NCBI RefSeq assembly: GCF_020694005.1
Contig: NZ_CP073013.1
Coordinates: 2,428,578 to 2,492,577, forward strand
Length of the DNA stretch: 64,000 bases
Direction: 5' to 3'
From: Marinomonas profundi
GTDB taxonomy: Bacteria; Pseudomonadota; Gammaproteobacteria; Pseudomonadales; Marinomonadaceae
Under the pieces are notes generated by a model that saw only the letters and a program-made list of their open reading frames with translations, was not told where the DNA came from and searched no databases. Made by a program: the position numbers and the translations under genes. This document shows positions 1 through 10,020 of the stretch, one piece after another. Each line of letters begins with the position of its first letter. Position 1 is the first letter of the stretch.

Positions 1-40
1 ATGATTGGTAACGCGTCTGATATGTCAATGCAGGTAAAAG

Positions 41-868
41 TCATGTCTTCTTCCGGTTAAGTGTGCAAGGTGTACTAAAGCGCTGTTTATCTTCTAAGCG
101 TAAGGCGGTTAGGCTTCCTCCCCAAACGCACCCTGTATCCAGTGCATGGATGCGTGCTTGCTGGGTTTTTCCTTCCAATGCCGCCCAGTGACCAAAAACG
201 ATATGGCAATCGTGCGGTACTTTTGTTGGGTAGTTAAACCAAGGGGCGTAGCCTTTTATGGCGGTGTTTACGCCTTCTTTTGACTCCAGGTCTAGCCGAC
301 TGTTTTCATCGCAGAATCGCATGCGTGTTAAGTAGTTTGTGATGGTTCGAAGGCGATCTAAGCCCGTTAGCTCGTCGCTCCATTTATCTGGAGTATTACC
401 ATACATGGTGGCAAAAAAATCATCAACACGGTCAGACTGAAGGATGTTTTCCACTTCATTCGCCAAGGTTTGTGTCTTGTGCAGGTCCCAGCAAGGCGGA
501 ATGCCTGCGTGTGTCATGACGGTATTGAGTGATTCGTCGTAGTGGTAAAGTGGCTGTTTGCGCAGCCAGTCCATTAATTCGTCACGGTCTCTTGCGGTCA
601 AAATTTCGGCCAGCGTGTCGCCGCGTTTTAGCTTGCCAAAGCCATGAGAAACCGCCAAAAGATGCAAGTCATGATTGCCCAGTACTATCTTGACTCTATC
701 GCCTAATGACTTAATAAAACGCAGTGTTTCCAAGGACTCTGTCCCGCGATTGATGAGATCACCAGCAAACCAAAGGGTGTCGTGTTCTGGGTGGTATTGA
801 ATTTGTTCTAACAGCTGCACTAAGGGTGAGAGGCAACCTTGTAGGTCGCCAATCGCATACGTTGCCAT
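41..868 (-). CDS. apaH: Symmetrical bis(5'-nucleosyl)-tetraphosphatase ApaH
   Basis: Hydrolyses diadenosine tetraphosphate to two ADP, limiting alarmone and Np4-capped RNA. The 275-residue protein has the metallophosphatase motifs GDLQGC (residues 7-12), GDLINRG (36-42) and GNHD (64-67), and a later THAGIPP histidine motif. The frame is open further upstream, but the start at 868 (MATYAIGD) matches the family N-terminus. It is the last gene of the lptD-surA-pdxA-rsmA-apaG-apaH cluster, 7 bp after apaG. A short plus-strand open frame (1-60) meets its 3' end and may be the tail of a converging gene outside the window. Confidence 0.97.
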   Translation of the reverse strand: MATYAIGDLQGCLSPLVQLLEQIQYHPEHDTLWFAGDLINRGTESLETLRFIKSLGDRVKIVLGNHDLHLLAVSHGFGKLKRGDTLAEILTARDRDELMDWLRKQPLYHYDESLNTVMTHAGIPPCWDLHKTQTLANEVENILQSDRVDDFFATMYGNTPDKWSDELTGLDRLRTITNYLTRMRFCDENSRLDLESKEGVNTAIKGYAPWFNYPTKVPHDCHIVFGHWAALEGKTQQARIHALDTGCVWGGSLTALRLEDKQRFSTPCTLNRKKT

Positions 869-875
869 AAATACC

Positions 876-1250
876 TCAGTGAACCTGATTGGGGACAGAG
901 AGTGTGAAAGGGCGGATCGGCGCGTTGAATTCAGTGCCGTCGTCCGCCAGAAATTGATAACTGCCTTGCATGCTACCAACGACGGTGTCCATCACGGTGC
1001 CGCTGCTGTAATGGAAGGATTCTCCAGGCCCTAAATGCGGGTATTCCCCAATAACGCCGCTGCCTTTTACTTCTTGTACTTGCTCGTTGCCATCGGTGAT
1101 GATCCAGTGGCGGGTTTGAAGTTTGGCAGGTTCTGTTCCGCAGTTGGTGATAGAGATATGGTAAACAAACACATAGCGGGATTCTGCGGGTGTGGATTGC
1201 TTTGCTAGATATTCTGTACGAACAGAAACCACGACGTCATACTTTTGCAT
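876..1250 (-). CDS. apaG: ApaG (CorD) domain protein
   Basis: 124-residue single-domain protein with the ApaG immunoglobulin-like beta fold (family motifs HWIITD, GEYPHLGPGESF, GSYQF). The biochemical role is unsettled; the family is linked to Co2+/Mg2+ homeostasis and is almost always encoded next to apaH. The start abuts the rsmA stop (0 bp) and the stop is 7 bp from apaH, so the three genes are probably co-translated. Confidence 0.95.
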   Translation of the reverse strand: MQKYDVVVSVRTEYLAKQSTPAESRYVFVYHISITNCGTEPAKLQTRHWIITDGNEQVQEVKGSGVIGEYPHLGPGESFHYSSGTVMDTVVGSMQGSYQFLADDGTEFNAPIRPFTLSVPNQVH

Positions 1251-2051
1251 TTAGCCTTCCTTTTTGAGGACGTAGTTGGTGATTCGAACGAAGTCTTCTA
1301 CATCCAATCTTTCAGGGCGTAGCGTTGGGTCAATGTCCAAGGCCGCGAAATCATCATTGTCTAATACGCCTTTGTAGTTATTACGTAGGGTTTTTCGACG
1401 TTGTTGAAAGCCAATTCTGACCATGTCTTCTAGTTTTTTAATGTCGTCAACAGGATGTGGAAGTGTTTTGTGCGGCGTCATTCTAACAATAGCGGAATCG
1501 ACTTTCGGTGCCGGATCGAAGGATTCTGGCCCGACGATAAACAAGGATTCAACGGCGCAATAGTATTGCGCCATGACACTTAGACGACCGTATAAGCTGT
1601 CACCCGGACGCGCCGCTAATCGATCCACGACTTCTTTTTGCAACATGAAGTGCATGTCTTCAATGGCGCTTGCTTGGCTTAAAAGATGGAAAATAAGGGG
1701 CGTCGAAATATTGTAAGGTAGATTGCCCACTACGCGAATGTTTTGTGTTTCTGTGCACAGTGACGTGAAGTCAAACTTCATGGCATCGGCTTCGTGAACT
1801 GTCAGCTCAGGAAAACGAAACAGGTTCACTTTTAGAATTGGAATAAGATCACGGTCAAGCTCAACCACGTCCATGCGCTCAGTGACACTGATAATGCCTT
1901 CGGTTAAGGCGCCTTTACCTGGACCAATCTCAACAATACGTTGACCTTTTTTGGGGCCAATACAGGCTACGATGCGACGAATAACACCGTGGTCATGAAG
2001 GAAATTTTGGCCGAATCTTTTTCTGGCTTTATGGGGTTGTGATTTGCTCAT
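1251..2051 (-). CDS. rsmA: 16S rRNA (adenine1518-N6/adenine1519-N6)-dimethyltransferase RsmA/KsgA
   Basis: Dimethylates two adjacent adenines in the 3' terminal hairpin of 16S rRNA during late 30S assembly. 266 residues. GQNFLHD (14-20) and the SAM-binding EIGPGKGALT (41-50) are visible, and the catalytic motif IV is NLPYNIS (110-116). The basic C-terminal domain (QQRRKTLRNN) is present. The start overlaps the end of pdxA by 4 bp (ATGA arrangement), indicating translational coupling. Confidence 0.97.
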   Translation of the reverse strand: MSKSQPHKARKRFGQNFLHDHGVIRRIVACIGPKKGQRIVEIGPGKGALTEGIISVTERMDVVELDRDLIPILKVNLFRFPELTVHEADAMKFDFTSLCTETQNIRVVGNLPYNISTPLIFHLLSQASAIEDMHFMLQKEVVDRLAARPGDSLYGRLSVMAQYYCAVESLFIVGPESFDPAPKVDSAIVRMTPHKTLPHPVDDIKKLEDMVRIGFQQRRKTLRNNYKGVLDNDDFAALDIDPTLRPERLDVEDFVRITNYVLKKEG

Positions 2052-3067
2052 TTAGAAAACTTTTTCGCGTTATTTGCCATATTAATGGCATGTTGAATGG
2101 CCACGTTAAGGCTGCCGTTGTTTGCTTTGCCTGAGCCAGCCAAATCGATGGCTGTGCCGTGGTCGACGGATGTTCGAATAATGGGTAAGCCCAAGGTGAT
2201 ATTGACGGCATTACCAAAACCTGAATATTTTAGCACAGGTAAGCCCTGATCGTGATACATGGCTAGGACGCAATCCGCATGGTTTAAATATTTAGGAGTA
2301 AACAGTGTATCGGCGGGCAGTGGGCCGATTAAATCTAAACCTTGTTGGCGAAGTTTGTTGAGAGTCGGAATAATAATGTCTATTTCTTCTCGGCCAAGGT
2401 GGCCGTCTTCGCCAGCGTGTGGGTTGAGCCCACAGACTAAGATTTTGGGTTGTGCAATGCCAAATTTTTCTTGTAAGTCTTTGTTTAGTGCTTTGGCGAC
2501 AAGGCTGATGCTTTCTTCGGTAATCGCCGCTGAGATCTCTTTTAATGGCAGATGTGTGGTGACTAATGCCACTTTCATCGCTTCTGTGGCGAGCATCATA
2601 ACCACATGCGGCGATTGGCATTGGGCTTGGAAAAACTCGGTGTGGCCAGAAAAATGCACGCCTGTTTCACACAGAATGCCTTTGTGGACGGGCGGGGTAA
2701 CAATGGCGTCGAAGTCGCCACGTAAGCATCCTTCACCGGCTTGTTTTAGGGTTTTTAAGACATAGGGTGCATTGGCAAGATCGAGAACGCCCGCGGTTGT
2801 TTTTTTCGCTTGCAGAATAGGGACAACCTGAATAACACCGGCCTGATGAGCCATCGCATCACTTGGCTTTGCAAGGCATGATATCTGGGGTTTTAATCCT
2901 AGAATATTGGCCCTGTCTATGAGCAGCTGGGGGTCTGCTAAGACCACTAAACGAGCCGGAAAGACCTGCTCGTTTAGGGCGCTTAAAATAATATCCGGAC
3001 CGATACCAGCCGGCTCACCGGAGGTGATGGCAATAATGGGAAGGGGTTCTGCCGTCTTATTGGCCAT
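2048..3067 (-). CDS. pdxA: 4-hydroxythreonine-4-phosphate dehydrogenase PdxA
   Basis: NAD-dependent, metal-requiring oxidation of 4-phosphohydroxythreonine in the DXP-dependent pyridoxal phosphate pathway; cytoplasmic homodimer. 339 residues, normal for the family. Visible motifs are SGEPAGIGP near the N-terminus, HFSGHTEF, GLNPHAGEDG, and the C-terminal YHDQGLPVLK and DHGTAIDLAGSG that form the metal and substrate site. It lies 9 bp downstream of surA in the same operon, the classical gammaproteobacterial order. Confidence 0.97.
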   Translation of the reverse strand: MANKTAEPLPIIAITSGEPAGIGPDIILSALNEQVFPARLVVLADPQLLIDRANILGLKPQISCLAKPSDAMAHQAGVIQVVPILQAKKTTAGVLDLANAPYVLKTLKQAGEGCLRGDFDAIVTPPVHKGILCETGVHFSGHTEFFQAQCQSPHVVMMLATEAMKVALVTTHLPLKEISAAITEESISLVAKALNKDLQEKFGIAQPKILVCGLNPHAGEDGHLGREEIDIIIPTLNKLRQQGLDLIGPLPADTLFTPKYLNHADCVLAMYHDQGLPVLKYSGFGNAVNITLGLPIIRTSVDHGTAIDLAGSGKANNGSLNVAIQHAINMANNAKKFSK

Positions 3068-3076
3068 GGTTTTGTC

Positions 3077-4327
3077 TTACTCTTTAATATCAATGAAGGC
3101 GTCAGCGCGTAACTCATCAAGCCAATTGCCAAGCACAACGTCTTGTTTTTGGGCGGTTAAGGCGCGCTCGGCGTTGCTGCGTTTCACTTTATCGCTGATA
3201 TCGGCTTCCCGACGTCCTTCTACCTGTAAAATGTGCCAGCCAAATTGCGTGCGAAAAGGGGCGCTGATATCACCAACACGGGTCTGATCCATCATGGTTT
3301 CGAATTCTGGCACCATGGTACCTGGCGTGACCCAGCCTAAATCCCCGCCTTGGAGTGTTGAGCCTTGGTCTTCACTTTGCTCTTTGGCCAGTTGCGTAAA
3401 ATCGGCGCCGCTTTGGAGTTTTTTATAAAGGTCGTCGGCCAGTGTTTTTGTTTGTTCTAGGTTACGAATTTCATTGGGACGAACCAGAATGTGTCGTGCT
3501 TTGGTTTGTTGTTGCAAGGTGACATTCGGCGAGCGTTTTTCAATCAACCAAAGTAAATGGAAGCCAGCATTGCTTTGTAATGGACCAATAAGTGGGCCTT
3601 TGTCAGTTTCAAGGGCGCGAACAAACAGCGGTGGTAGTTGGTTTAGTGGGCGCCAGCCTAAATCTCCGCCTTCGATGGCAAATTGACCGTCGGAGTTTTC
3701 GAGTGCTTGCTGGATAAAGTCATCTTCGGTGTTAATTTTTTGTGCGATGGCTTCGATTTTTTTCTCAGCTTGTTCGGCGTTGCTGGCTCGTACCAATATG
3801 TGGCGCAGGTGAGCCTGTTCCTTTTCTTTGGTGATGCTGGTGTCAGAACTTAGGTAGTCATTTATTTCTTGATCTGAAATGACGATACGTCTCTTCACGG
3901 TTTCTTGCTTGATGTTGTTGATGAGGATTTCTTGCTCAATTTGTTGGCGATAGCGAGCGTAATTGATGCCTTTGCTGGCAAGAATGGTTTTTAAGCCTTG
4001 CAGATCCACATTCATGTTTTTTGCCACCCCAAGGATGGCGTTGTCTACGTCTGAACTGGACGCTCTCATGCCGATTTTTTTGGCGTAATTAACCTGTAGC
4101 GCTTCTTCAATCATTTGATTGAGTATTTGACGGTGTATATTGTCCGTCATGATGCCGCCCGGCACTCGCTCTTTGACTATTTGAAAGCGATTTTGAATGT
4201 CACTTTCTAAAATCGGTTTTGAGTCGACAATGGCTGAAATGCCGTCAATCTTTATTGATTCAGCGTGCAGTGTTTGCAGCGGTAGTGATGCAAATAAAAT
4301 GAAAGAGAAAAAAGAAAACAACTTCAT
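3077..4327 (-). CDS. surA: Periplasmic peptidyl-prolyl isomerase/chaperone SurA
   Basis: Periplasmic chaperone that escorts unfolded beta-barrel proteins, notably LptD, to the BAM complex. 416 residues from the start at 4327: a signal peptide (MKLFSFFSFILFASLPL..., cleavage likely after LHA at residue 22), the N-terminal chaperone domain, and two parvulin domains marked by RHILVR twice and GGDLGW twice. A longer upstream frame exists but would lack a proper signal-peptide start. It sits 2 bp after lptD, its major client. Confidence 0.97.
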   Translation of the reverse strand: MKLFSFFSFILFASLPLQTLHAESIKIDGISAIVDSKPILESDIQNRFQIVKERVPGGIMTDNIHRQILNQMIEEALQVNYAKKIGMRASSSDVDNAILGVAKNMNVDLQGLKTILASKGINYARYRQQIEQEILINNIKQETVKRRIVISDQEINDYLSSDTSITKEKEQAHLRHILVRASNAEQAEKKIEAIAQKINTEDDFIQQALENSDGQFAIEGGDLGWRPLNQLPPLFVRALETDKGPLIGPLQSNAGFHLLWLIEKRSPNVTLQQQTKARHILVRPNEIRNLEQTKTLADDLYKKLQSGADFTQLAKEQSEDQGSTLQGGDLGWVTPGTMVPEFETMMDQTRVGDISAPFRTQFGWHILQVEGRREADISDKVKRSNAERALTAQKQDVVLGNWLDELRADAFIDIKE

Positions 4328-4329
4328 GA

Positions 4330-6582
4330 TTAATATCCAACTTTTCCTTGGTTCCAATAGCTATCGGCAATGTTGGCTGCGTTACTAGCGCGCCCTGCAG
4401 TGCTTAAACTACGTAAAATAAATTGTAAAAAGACGCCCCGATCAAATTCGTTATCGTCGTTTAGCCAATGTTGATAACTTAATGACACCTTGATGCAGCA
4501 GTTTTCATAACCGAACCCCGCGATTTCTTTGCTGGCGTCTTCTCTTAAAAAGTCATAAGTATATTGTGTAAACATTGACCAGTTTTGGTTGAGTGGAAAA
4601 ATGCTACCAATACTGGCTTGTTTCGCATCGTCATCTGGGTCGATATTGTTGATCGAGTACAAATAGCTTAGGTTGATTTTGACGTCATCCACGGGTTCGA
4701 GTGTGGTGACTAATTGTGCCAAGTTTACCTCATCGTTATCAAGGTTGTAGTTTACATTACCGGTTAGGCTGTAGCGATTGCCATTGTAGTTGGCGGAGGT
4801 GAGTAGGTCACTTCGCTTTGCGTTGTCAATGGCGCTATTGTCGTCAGTGTCGCCACTAATACCAACATAACGGTCTGCTAAATAGAAGACTTGGCCTGCT
4901 TTAAAGGCCCATCTTTCATTATTGTTTTCATCATAGAGGCGACTTTCTAGTCCAAAAGAGACTTGTTCCGTGTCGCCGATGCGGTCGTTACCATTGAAGC
5001 GTTTATGGCTAAAGGCTTGTGAGTAGGTCATGGTTGAGTGGCTGGCGTCAAAATCTGGAATCGCGTCTTGATCTTCATAAGGTACGTACAGGTAATTTAG
5101 ACGAGGCTCAAGCGTCTGGCGCCATACGCCCTTATTGATATCCACGCGACGTTCTAATACTAATGATGAGTCAAGGTAACCACTTAGGTTGCCAACCGAA
5201 GCTGCGTGATCGGCATCGGTGGTGTAGTCGTGCAGATTATAGTCACGATACTGGGTTAGCACCCCAGGAGTGAGACTTCCCCACGCGTTGCTGAAATTTA
5301 AACTGACATCTTGATTTAAGGCAATACGCTGACCGTCGAAGTTGTCTTCCGCTGGGTCATAGAAGTCGGTGTATTGCACATCAATACGATAGTCTAGTAA
5401 TGAGGTTGCTAAGCGATAGGAGCTGTCGATACGAGGCAGCCATTCGAAGGGTTGGTCGATTGCCCTATCGGGTGTTTGGTAAGTCAAGTATGTGACTTTG
5501 TTCAGAAAATTGCCGCTATTAACATTAATATAGACACTGCGTTGATAGTGGTCTTTCTCGCCAATGGAAGTGCTGTTCGCTTCTGGGTATTTGTCGCTAG
5601 TGGGGTTGTCTTCCAATAAGAAGCCAGCGCTAACGTACCGATTAAAGGATTGTGCTGTGGTCAATTTGAGCAGGGTTTGTTCACCCTCATCGTTATCGGA
5701 AAAGCTCGATTGCTCGTAAATCGTTTCACCATAAGGGCTTAAGTGACGAAATTCGATATCGACACCGGCGCCTTTTTCTTGAATAAACTGTGGTGTGATA
5801 GTGGCGTCGTAGTTGGGCGCTATGTTCCAGTAAAATGGCGCGGAAAAACTCAGTCCGTCTGTTCCTGAGTAGCCAAAGCTTGGGAATAAAAAGCCCGTTT
5901 GGCGAGTGTTATTGAGCGGGAATCGTAGCCAAGGAAAGTAGAAAACGGGTAGGTCTGCAATGCGAATTTGAACATGTTTTGCCGTACCAAAGCCGCTTTT
6001 TGTGTCCAGTTTTATGGCACTGCCATAGAGCTTCCAGCTTTCTTCATTGGGTTCGCAGGTGGTAAAAAAGCCCTCTTCAATAAACACCACGCCATCTTGG
6101 CGGCGTGATAGTAATGCGGCTTCGCCCCGTGCGCCGCTTTGATGACTCAGAAATTTAGCCTGGTTGAATTCTGTTGGTGCCGTATCGTTGTTGGCGATGT
6201 AGCCATTTGAACTACGAATAAGCTGGTTTTCACTGCGCAGAGTAACGTTGCCCGTCGCGCGGTAGTATTCATTGGGGATGCCTTCTATGCTGTCAGCGGA
6301 TAGCGTGGACTGGGGTTGTATGACCTCAGCCGCCCCTTGTAAATGAATCACGCCGTTCTTATCCCGTACGATCAGGTCCGCTGCAAGGTTGGTGCTTGTG
6401 GCATTGGTTGCCTGCCAGCTACTGACGTAACTTCCCTGACAATATTGATTGAGTTGACTCTGTTGTTCGGATGTCAACGATTCTCTGGGCGCCCAATCCC
6501 ATTGGTCTACTTGTGCTTGAGCGAATGGCACGATGAAAAGACTGTGAAAAAATAAGGCGTAGGTGCGTAAATGCTTAGCCAT
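4330..6582 (-). CDS. lptD: LPS-assembly protein LptD
   Basis: Outer-membrane beta-barrel that inserts lipopolysaccharide into the outer leaflet with LptE. 750 residues from 6582, beginning with a signal peptide (MAKHLRTYALFFHSLFIVPFAQA). An OstA/LptA-like beta-jellyroll follows (LIVRDKNGVIHLQGAAEV region), then a long Tyr/Asp/Asn-rich barrel. Cysteines occur near the N-terminus (NQYC), in TCEPNEE and as a C-terminal CC pair, as expected for the inter-domain disulfides. First gene of the cluster; the start was chosen to give the signal peptide rather than an upstream Met. Confidence 0.96.
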   Translation of the reverse strand: MAKHLRTYALFFHSLFIVPFAQAQVDQWDWAPRESLTSEQQSQLNQYCQGSYVSSWQATNATSTNLAADLIVRDKNGVIHLQGAAEVIQPQSTLSADSIEGIPNEYYRATGNVTLRSENQLIRSSNGYIANNDTAPTEFNQAKFLSHQSGARGEAALLSRRQDGVVFIEEGFFTTCEPNEESWKLYGSAIKLDTKSGFGTAKHVQIRIADLPVFYFPWLRFPLNNTRQTGFLFPSFGYSGTDGLSFSAPFYWNIAPNYDATITPQFIQEKGAGVDIEFRHLSPYGETIYEQSSFSDNDEGEQTLLKLTTAQSFNRYVSAGFLLEDNPTSDKYPEANSTSIGEKDHYQRSVYINVNSGNFLNKVTYLTYQTPDRAIDQPFEWLPRIDSSYRLATSLLDYRIDVQYTDFYDPAEDNFDGQRIALNQDVSLNFSNAWGSLTPGVLTQYRDYNLHDYTTDADHAASVGNLSGYLDSSLVLERRVDINKGVWRQTLEPRLNYLYVPYEDQDAIPDFDASHSTMTYSQAFSHKRFNGNDRIGDTEQVSFGLESRLYDENNNERWAFKAGQVFYLADRYVGISGDTDDNSAIDNAKRSDLLTSANYNGNRYSLTGNVNYNLDNDEVNLAQLVTTLEPVDDVKINLSYLYSINNIDPDDDAKQASIGSIFPLNQNWSMFTQYTYDFLREDASKEIAGFGYENCCIKVSLSYQHWLNDDNEFDRGVFLQFILRSLSTAGRASNAANIADSYWNQGKVGY

Positions 6583-6710
6583 GCAGGGTATACTTATTAC
6601 CAAAAGTTATTGTCCGAAATCGGATTCTGCCCATGAGCGGGTCCATGTTGTGACACAAATGATAATCTAAGCAGGCCTATAGGGGCTACCGATTCTGGAG
6701 AAATATCTTT

Positions 6711-7502
6711 ATGTGGAAAATTGTTTGCGCCATTTTGGGTTATATTTTGGCTGGTTTTGTAGGTGGATTACTGGGCTTTTTTGTTGGCGGTGTTATAGAC
6801 AGAGCGCAGGCTGGCGGCGGCTTTAGCAGTATTGCTGGGCGCGCGAATGTACGATTACAACAGGAGACTTTTTTTCGTACCTTATTTCTTTTAATGGGGC
6901 GTTTAGCGAAAGCGGATGGACAGGTAACGGCGGCTGAAATTCAGTTAGCGGAGTCTGTGATGCAGCGCTTAAGATTGTCCCCTGCGGCTCAAGAGCAAGC
7001 CAAGCAGCTTTTTAATGAAGGCAAATCTGATAATTTTGACCTTTCAGCGGTGTTGAATAACTTTAAACAAGTGGTTGGTGCGGGCGATTTGACGCGTACT
7101 TTGTTGGAAGTGTTACTGGTGTCGGCGTATGCCGATGGCCATTTTAGTCTGGAAGAAAAATCCTTTGTCTCCCAAGTGTGTGCTCATCTTGGTGTGTCGG
7201 TAGCGGAATTTGAAGCGCTGCACATTCAAGTTAAACAGCAGGCGCACTTCAGCCAAGGTTATCAATCTTCTTCTAATGGAATGGGCTCGAAAGATTTATT
7301 GAAAGCGGCCTATGAAGCGCTTGGCGTTACATCAGACATGTCAGATGCCGATATCAAAAAAGCCTATCGTCGCCTAATGAGTCAGCATCATCCTGATAAA
7401 TTAAGTTCAAAAGGCTTGCCAGATGAAATGATTGAACTGGCGAAAGAGCGCACGCAAGAAATTCAAGCGGCCTATGAAATGGTAAAAAATGCCCGCAAAT
7501 AA
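6711..7502 (+). CDS. djlA: Co-chaperone DjlA (membrane-anchored DnaJ-like protein)
   Basis: Inner-membrane type III J-protein that stimulates DnaK. 263 residues: one N-terminal glycine-rich membrane helix (about residues 6-28, with GG repeats typical of DjlA dimerisation), a TerB-like helical domain (about 55-155), and a C-terminal J domain with the diagnostic HPD triad (in SQHHPDKL). Divergent from lptD across 128 bp, its usual neighbour. Confidence 0.95.
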   Translation: MWKIVCAILGYILAGFVGGLLGFFVGGVIDRAQAGGGFSSIAGRANVRLQQETFFRTLFLLMGRLAKADGQVTAAEIQLAESVMQRLRLSPAAQEQAKQLFNEGKSDNFDLSAVLNNFKQVVGAGDLTRTLLEVLLVSAYADGHFSLEEKSFVSQVCAHLGVSVAEFEALHIQVKQQAHFSQGYQSSSNGMGSKDLLKAAYEALGVTSDMSDADIKKAYRRLMSQHHPDKLSSKGLPDEMIELAKERTQEIQAAYEMVKNARK

Positions 7503-7524
7503 TGTGCTTGCTAGGGTTTACAGG

Positions 7525-8508
7525 TTAATGGTTGACGGGGCTTTCATAGAAAAGCCCTTTTTTTACCTTAGGCAATGTCTTCTGTTGGTTTACTTGAAGG
7601 GTGTTTTGTTTTAAAAAACCGCGCACTCTTTGGATCAGCTGTTGCTTGCTGTCTTTTCCAGTGACGCGATCGGGCATGGCGTCCAGTTGTGTGTAATCGC
7701 CGCTTTGTTGTGTTCTTTGATTGGCGGCTTGTTTACGCCACCGCGCAAACTGGTTGCTGCTGGCATTGTGGTTAACATAATAGTCGAGTGTCGGTTGCGT
7801 GACGTGGCGAATTTTTTGGGCGAGAGCGTAATGGCTCATCTTGGCGGGTGCTTCTATATTGATCAGAGCCAATGCTGTCCCAGCAGTGGGATTTGCAACA
7901 ACAAAGCCCAGTGCGTAACTGGCGCCAGTGTTATCGCCGAGCAGCACGAACTGCTCGACATCGTTACTTTGGGCATGGCTCATCGCGGCTTGTATTCGAG
8001 CAAAGACCATGGCTTGATTTGGCAACTCAGCGTTTGTTTGGTTGTTTTCTTCAATACTTGCTGTGCTAACGGGCTGGCCGCGTTTGATGATGTCAGGTAC
8101 TTCAACCGATAAAGTGCACCAACTGTATTGGGGGAGATCGTTGCGGAGTGGCGCGATGGCGTCTGGCCAGTCTGGGTGTTCGTTGTCCCCCGCTAACAGA
8201 ATGACGCAGCCTTGTGTTGAGCTTGTCATGGACGGTTTGTAAAGGGTAAGGAAAGGCTCGCCATCGGCTTCTAATGTAAGGATTTCATGGTCTAGGCGTC
8301 TTATGGCTAAAGAGGTGGTTAGCGCCTCGATACGAGACTCTTGAGGTTTGGGAATAAGGTATTCTTTAGCGTCTTCTGGCCGCGTCGGTTGCGCTGGGGC
8401 GGTATTGTTGTTTGGCGTTACTTGCGGCTCTTCTGCCCAGAGAGTGGGATTGGCACTTAATACCAGCAAGGCCATGATAACGTGGGGCAGCGCAGTAAAT
8501 TTCTTCAT
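7525..8508 (-). CDS. DUF3530 family exported protein
   Basis: 327 residues with an N-terminal signal peptide (ending near NPTLWAEE), a Pro/Asn/Thr-rich linker and a DUF3530 alpha/beta-hydrolase-like domain ([15 protein letters not shown], then [15 protein letters not shown] resembling a nucleophile-elbow region). The family is found in the periplasm of gammaproteobacteria and has no assigned function. It converges on djlA with 22 bp between them, and its 5' end faces rpe. Confidence 0.8.
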   Translation of the reverse strand: MKKFTALPHVIMALLVLSANPTLWAEEPQVTPNNNTAPAQPTRPEDAKEYLIPKPQESRIEALTTSLAIRRLDHEILTLEADGEPFLTLYKPSMTSSTQGCVILLAGDNEHPDWPDAIAPLRNDLPQYSWCTLSVEVPDIIKRGQPVSTASIEENNQTNAELPNQAMVFARIQAAMSHAQSNDVEQFVLLGDNTGASYALGFVVANPTAGTALALINIEAPAKMSHYALAQKIRHVTQPTLDYYVNHNASSNQFARWRKQAANQRTQQSGDYTQLDAMPDRVTGKDSKQQLIQRVRGFLKQNTLQVNQQKTLPKVKKGLFYESPVNH

Positions 8509-8596
8509 TGTTTCAATACTTTTTAAAAAGGCCTTGTTAAAATGCGGTCTACATTTTCACTATGAGACCTTTATTGTGTCACTGCTGGAGTCAGAT

Positions 8597-9268
8597 ATGA
8601 ATGATTTTATCATTGCCCCTTCGATCCTTTCTGCCGATTTTGCTCGTTTAGGCGAAGAGGTTGATAATGTGTTGGCGGCCGGAGCCGATATCATACACTT
8701 TGATGTGATGGACAATCATTACGTTCCTAATTTAACGATTGGCCCTATGGTCTGTAAAGCATTGCGCAAACATGGTGTCACAGCTGATATTGATGTGCAC
8801 CTGATGGTAAAGCCCGTTGATCGTATGATTGGCGATTTTATTGAAGCGGGTGCGTCTATTATTACCTTTCATCCAGAAGCCAGCGAGCACCTTGATCGCT
8901 CCTTACAAATGATTCGAGATGGTGGCTGTAAAGCGGGCTTAGTATTCAACCCTGCGACGTCTCTTGAGCATTTAAAATATGTCATGGATAAAATCGACAT
9001 GGTGTTGCTGATGTCGGTTAACCCAGGTTTTGGCGGGCAATCTTTCATTCCGGGCACATTAGACAAATTGCGCGAAGCGCGAGCTCTGATTGAGGCGAGC
9101 GGCTACGATATTCGTCTTGAAGTGGATGGTGGTGTGAGTGAAAAAAATATCGCCGACATCGCCCGCGCTGGTGCGGATACCTTTGTTGCCGGCTCTGCTA
9201 TTTTCGGTAAAGCAGATTACAAAGCGGTGATTGATGCGATGCGCAAAGCATTGGCGAGTGTACGTTAA
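8597..9268 (+). CDS. rpe: Ribulose-phosphate 3-epimerase
   Basis: Interconverts ribulose 5-phosphate and xylulose 5-phosphate (pentose phosphate pathway). 223-residue TIM barrel from the start [14 protein letters not shown]; the longer open frame upstream is not coding. Motifs: the first catalytic Asp in [13 protein letters not shown], the metal histidines in DVHLMV and [17 protein letters not shown], and EVDGGV. Its TAA overlaps the ATG of gph (TAATG), so the two are translationally coupled. Confidence 0.97.
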   Translation: MNDFIIAPSILSADFARLGEEVDNVLAAGADIIHFDVMDNHYVPNLTIGPMVCKALRKHGVTADIDVHLMVKPVDRMIGDFIEAGASIITFHPEASEHLDRSLQMIRDGGCKAGLVFNPATSLEHLKYVMDKIDMVLLMSVNPGFGGQSFIPGTLDKLREARALIEASGYDIRLEVDGGVSEKNIADIARAGADTFVAGSAIFGKADYKAVIDAMRKALASVR

Positions 9269-9948
9269 TGAAAACACCGAGCTATTTTTCAGCGTGGTTT
9301 GATGGTTGGCCGGAGCTGGTGTGTTTGGATCTTGATGGGACGCTAGTCGACAGTGTGCCTGATATTGCGGGTGCCGTTGATGCCTTCTTAACCGAGCTTG
9401 GCGCGCCATTAGCCGGAGAAGATCGCGTTCGTGGTTGGGTTGGTTTTGGCTCGGCCAAGTTGATTGAGCAAGCCTTAGCGTGGGCGGATATTGATGCGGC
9501 TCAGCATGAAGAAGCCTATCGCATTTTTCTGACCCATTATCATCGCCATTTAACCGATGGCACGACACTTTACCCCAATGTGAAGGCCTTGTTAAAAGCC
9601 TTTAAGCACCATGGTGTGCCAGTTGCACTGATTACCAATAAGCCAAGCGTGTTTGTGAAACCCATGTTGGATCATTTTGAACTAACGGAACAGTTCGGTT
9701 GGTTGCTGGGTGGCGACACTCTAGAAGAGAAAAAACCCTCAGCTATGCCCTTGTTGCATTGCAGTGAGTCGATAGACGCCTTGCCGGAAAAATGCTTGAT
9801 GATAGGGGATTCCATTACCGATTTTAACGCGGCCAACAACGCAGGATTTAAATGTGCTTTGGTGACGTATGGTTATCATCAAGGTGTCGATTTAACCGCG
9901 CTAGGTGCGGATGCGATTATTGATGATTTGGCCGAGTTGCTGATGTAG
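9268..9948 (+). CDS. gph: Phosphoglycolate phosphatase (HAD family)
   Basis: Removes phosphate from 2-phosphoglycolate formed during DNA repair and other oxidative reactions. 226 residues with HAD motif I DLDGTLVDS, motif II ITNKPS, motif III lysine (EEKKPSAMP) and motif IV GDSITDF. The rpe-gph pair is typical of gammaproteobacteria, where trpE or trpG genes often follow. Here the trp genes are separated by three transport genes and the prophage. Confidence 0.95.
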   Translation: MKTPSYFSAWFDGWPELVCLDLDGTLVDSVPDIAGAVDAFLTELGAPLAGEDRVRGWVGFGSAKLIEQALAWADIDAAQHEEAYRIFLTHYHRHLTDGTTLYPNVKALLKAFKHHGVPVALITNKPSVFVKPMLDHFELTEQFGWLLGGDTLEEKKPSAMPLLHCSESIDALPEKCLMIGDSITDFNAANNAGFKCALVTYGYHQGVDLTALGADAIIDDLAELLM

Positions 9949-9981
9949 GTTCGTGAGCAATAAAACAGGAACAGAAAAAGT

Positions 9982-10013
9982 AAAATGCCAAGTGGATCAC
10001 TTGGCATTTTTTT
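9982..10013. terminator. Bidirectional rho-independent terminator between gph and mscS
   Basis: A 13-bp perfect stem (AAAATGCCAAGTG pairing with CACTTGGCATTTT, loop GAT) with T/A tracts on both sides lies between two convergent genes, so it can end transcription from both. Confidence 0.9.
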
Positions 10014-10020
10014 GACCTGT

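Noticed and set aside
2259..2765. Long open frame antisense to pdxA
   Set aside because: It lies wholly within a well-conserved gene, has no ribosome site and no recognisable product.
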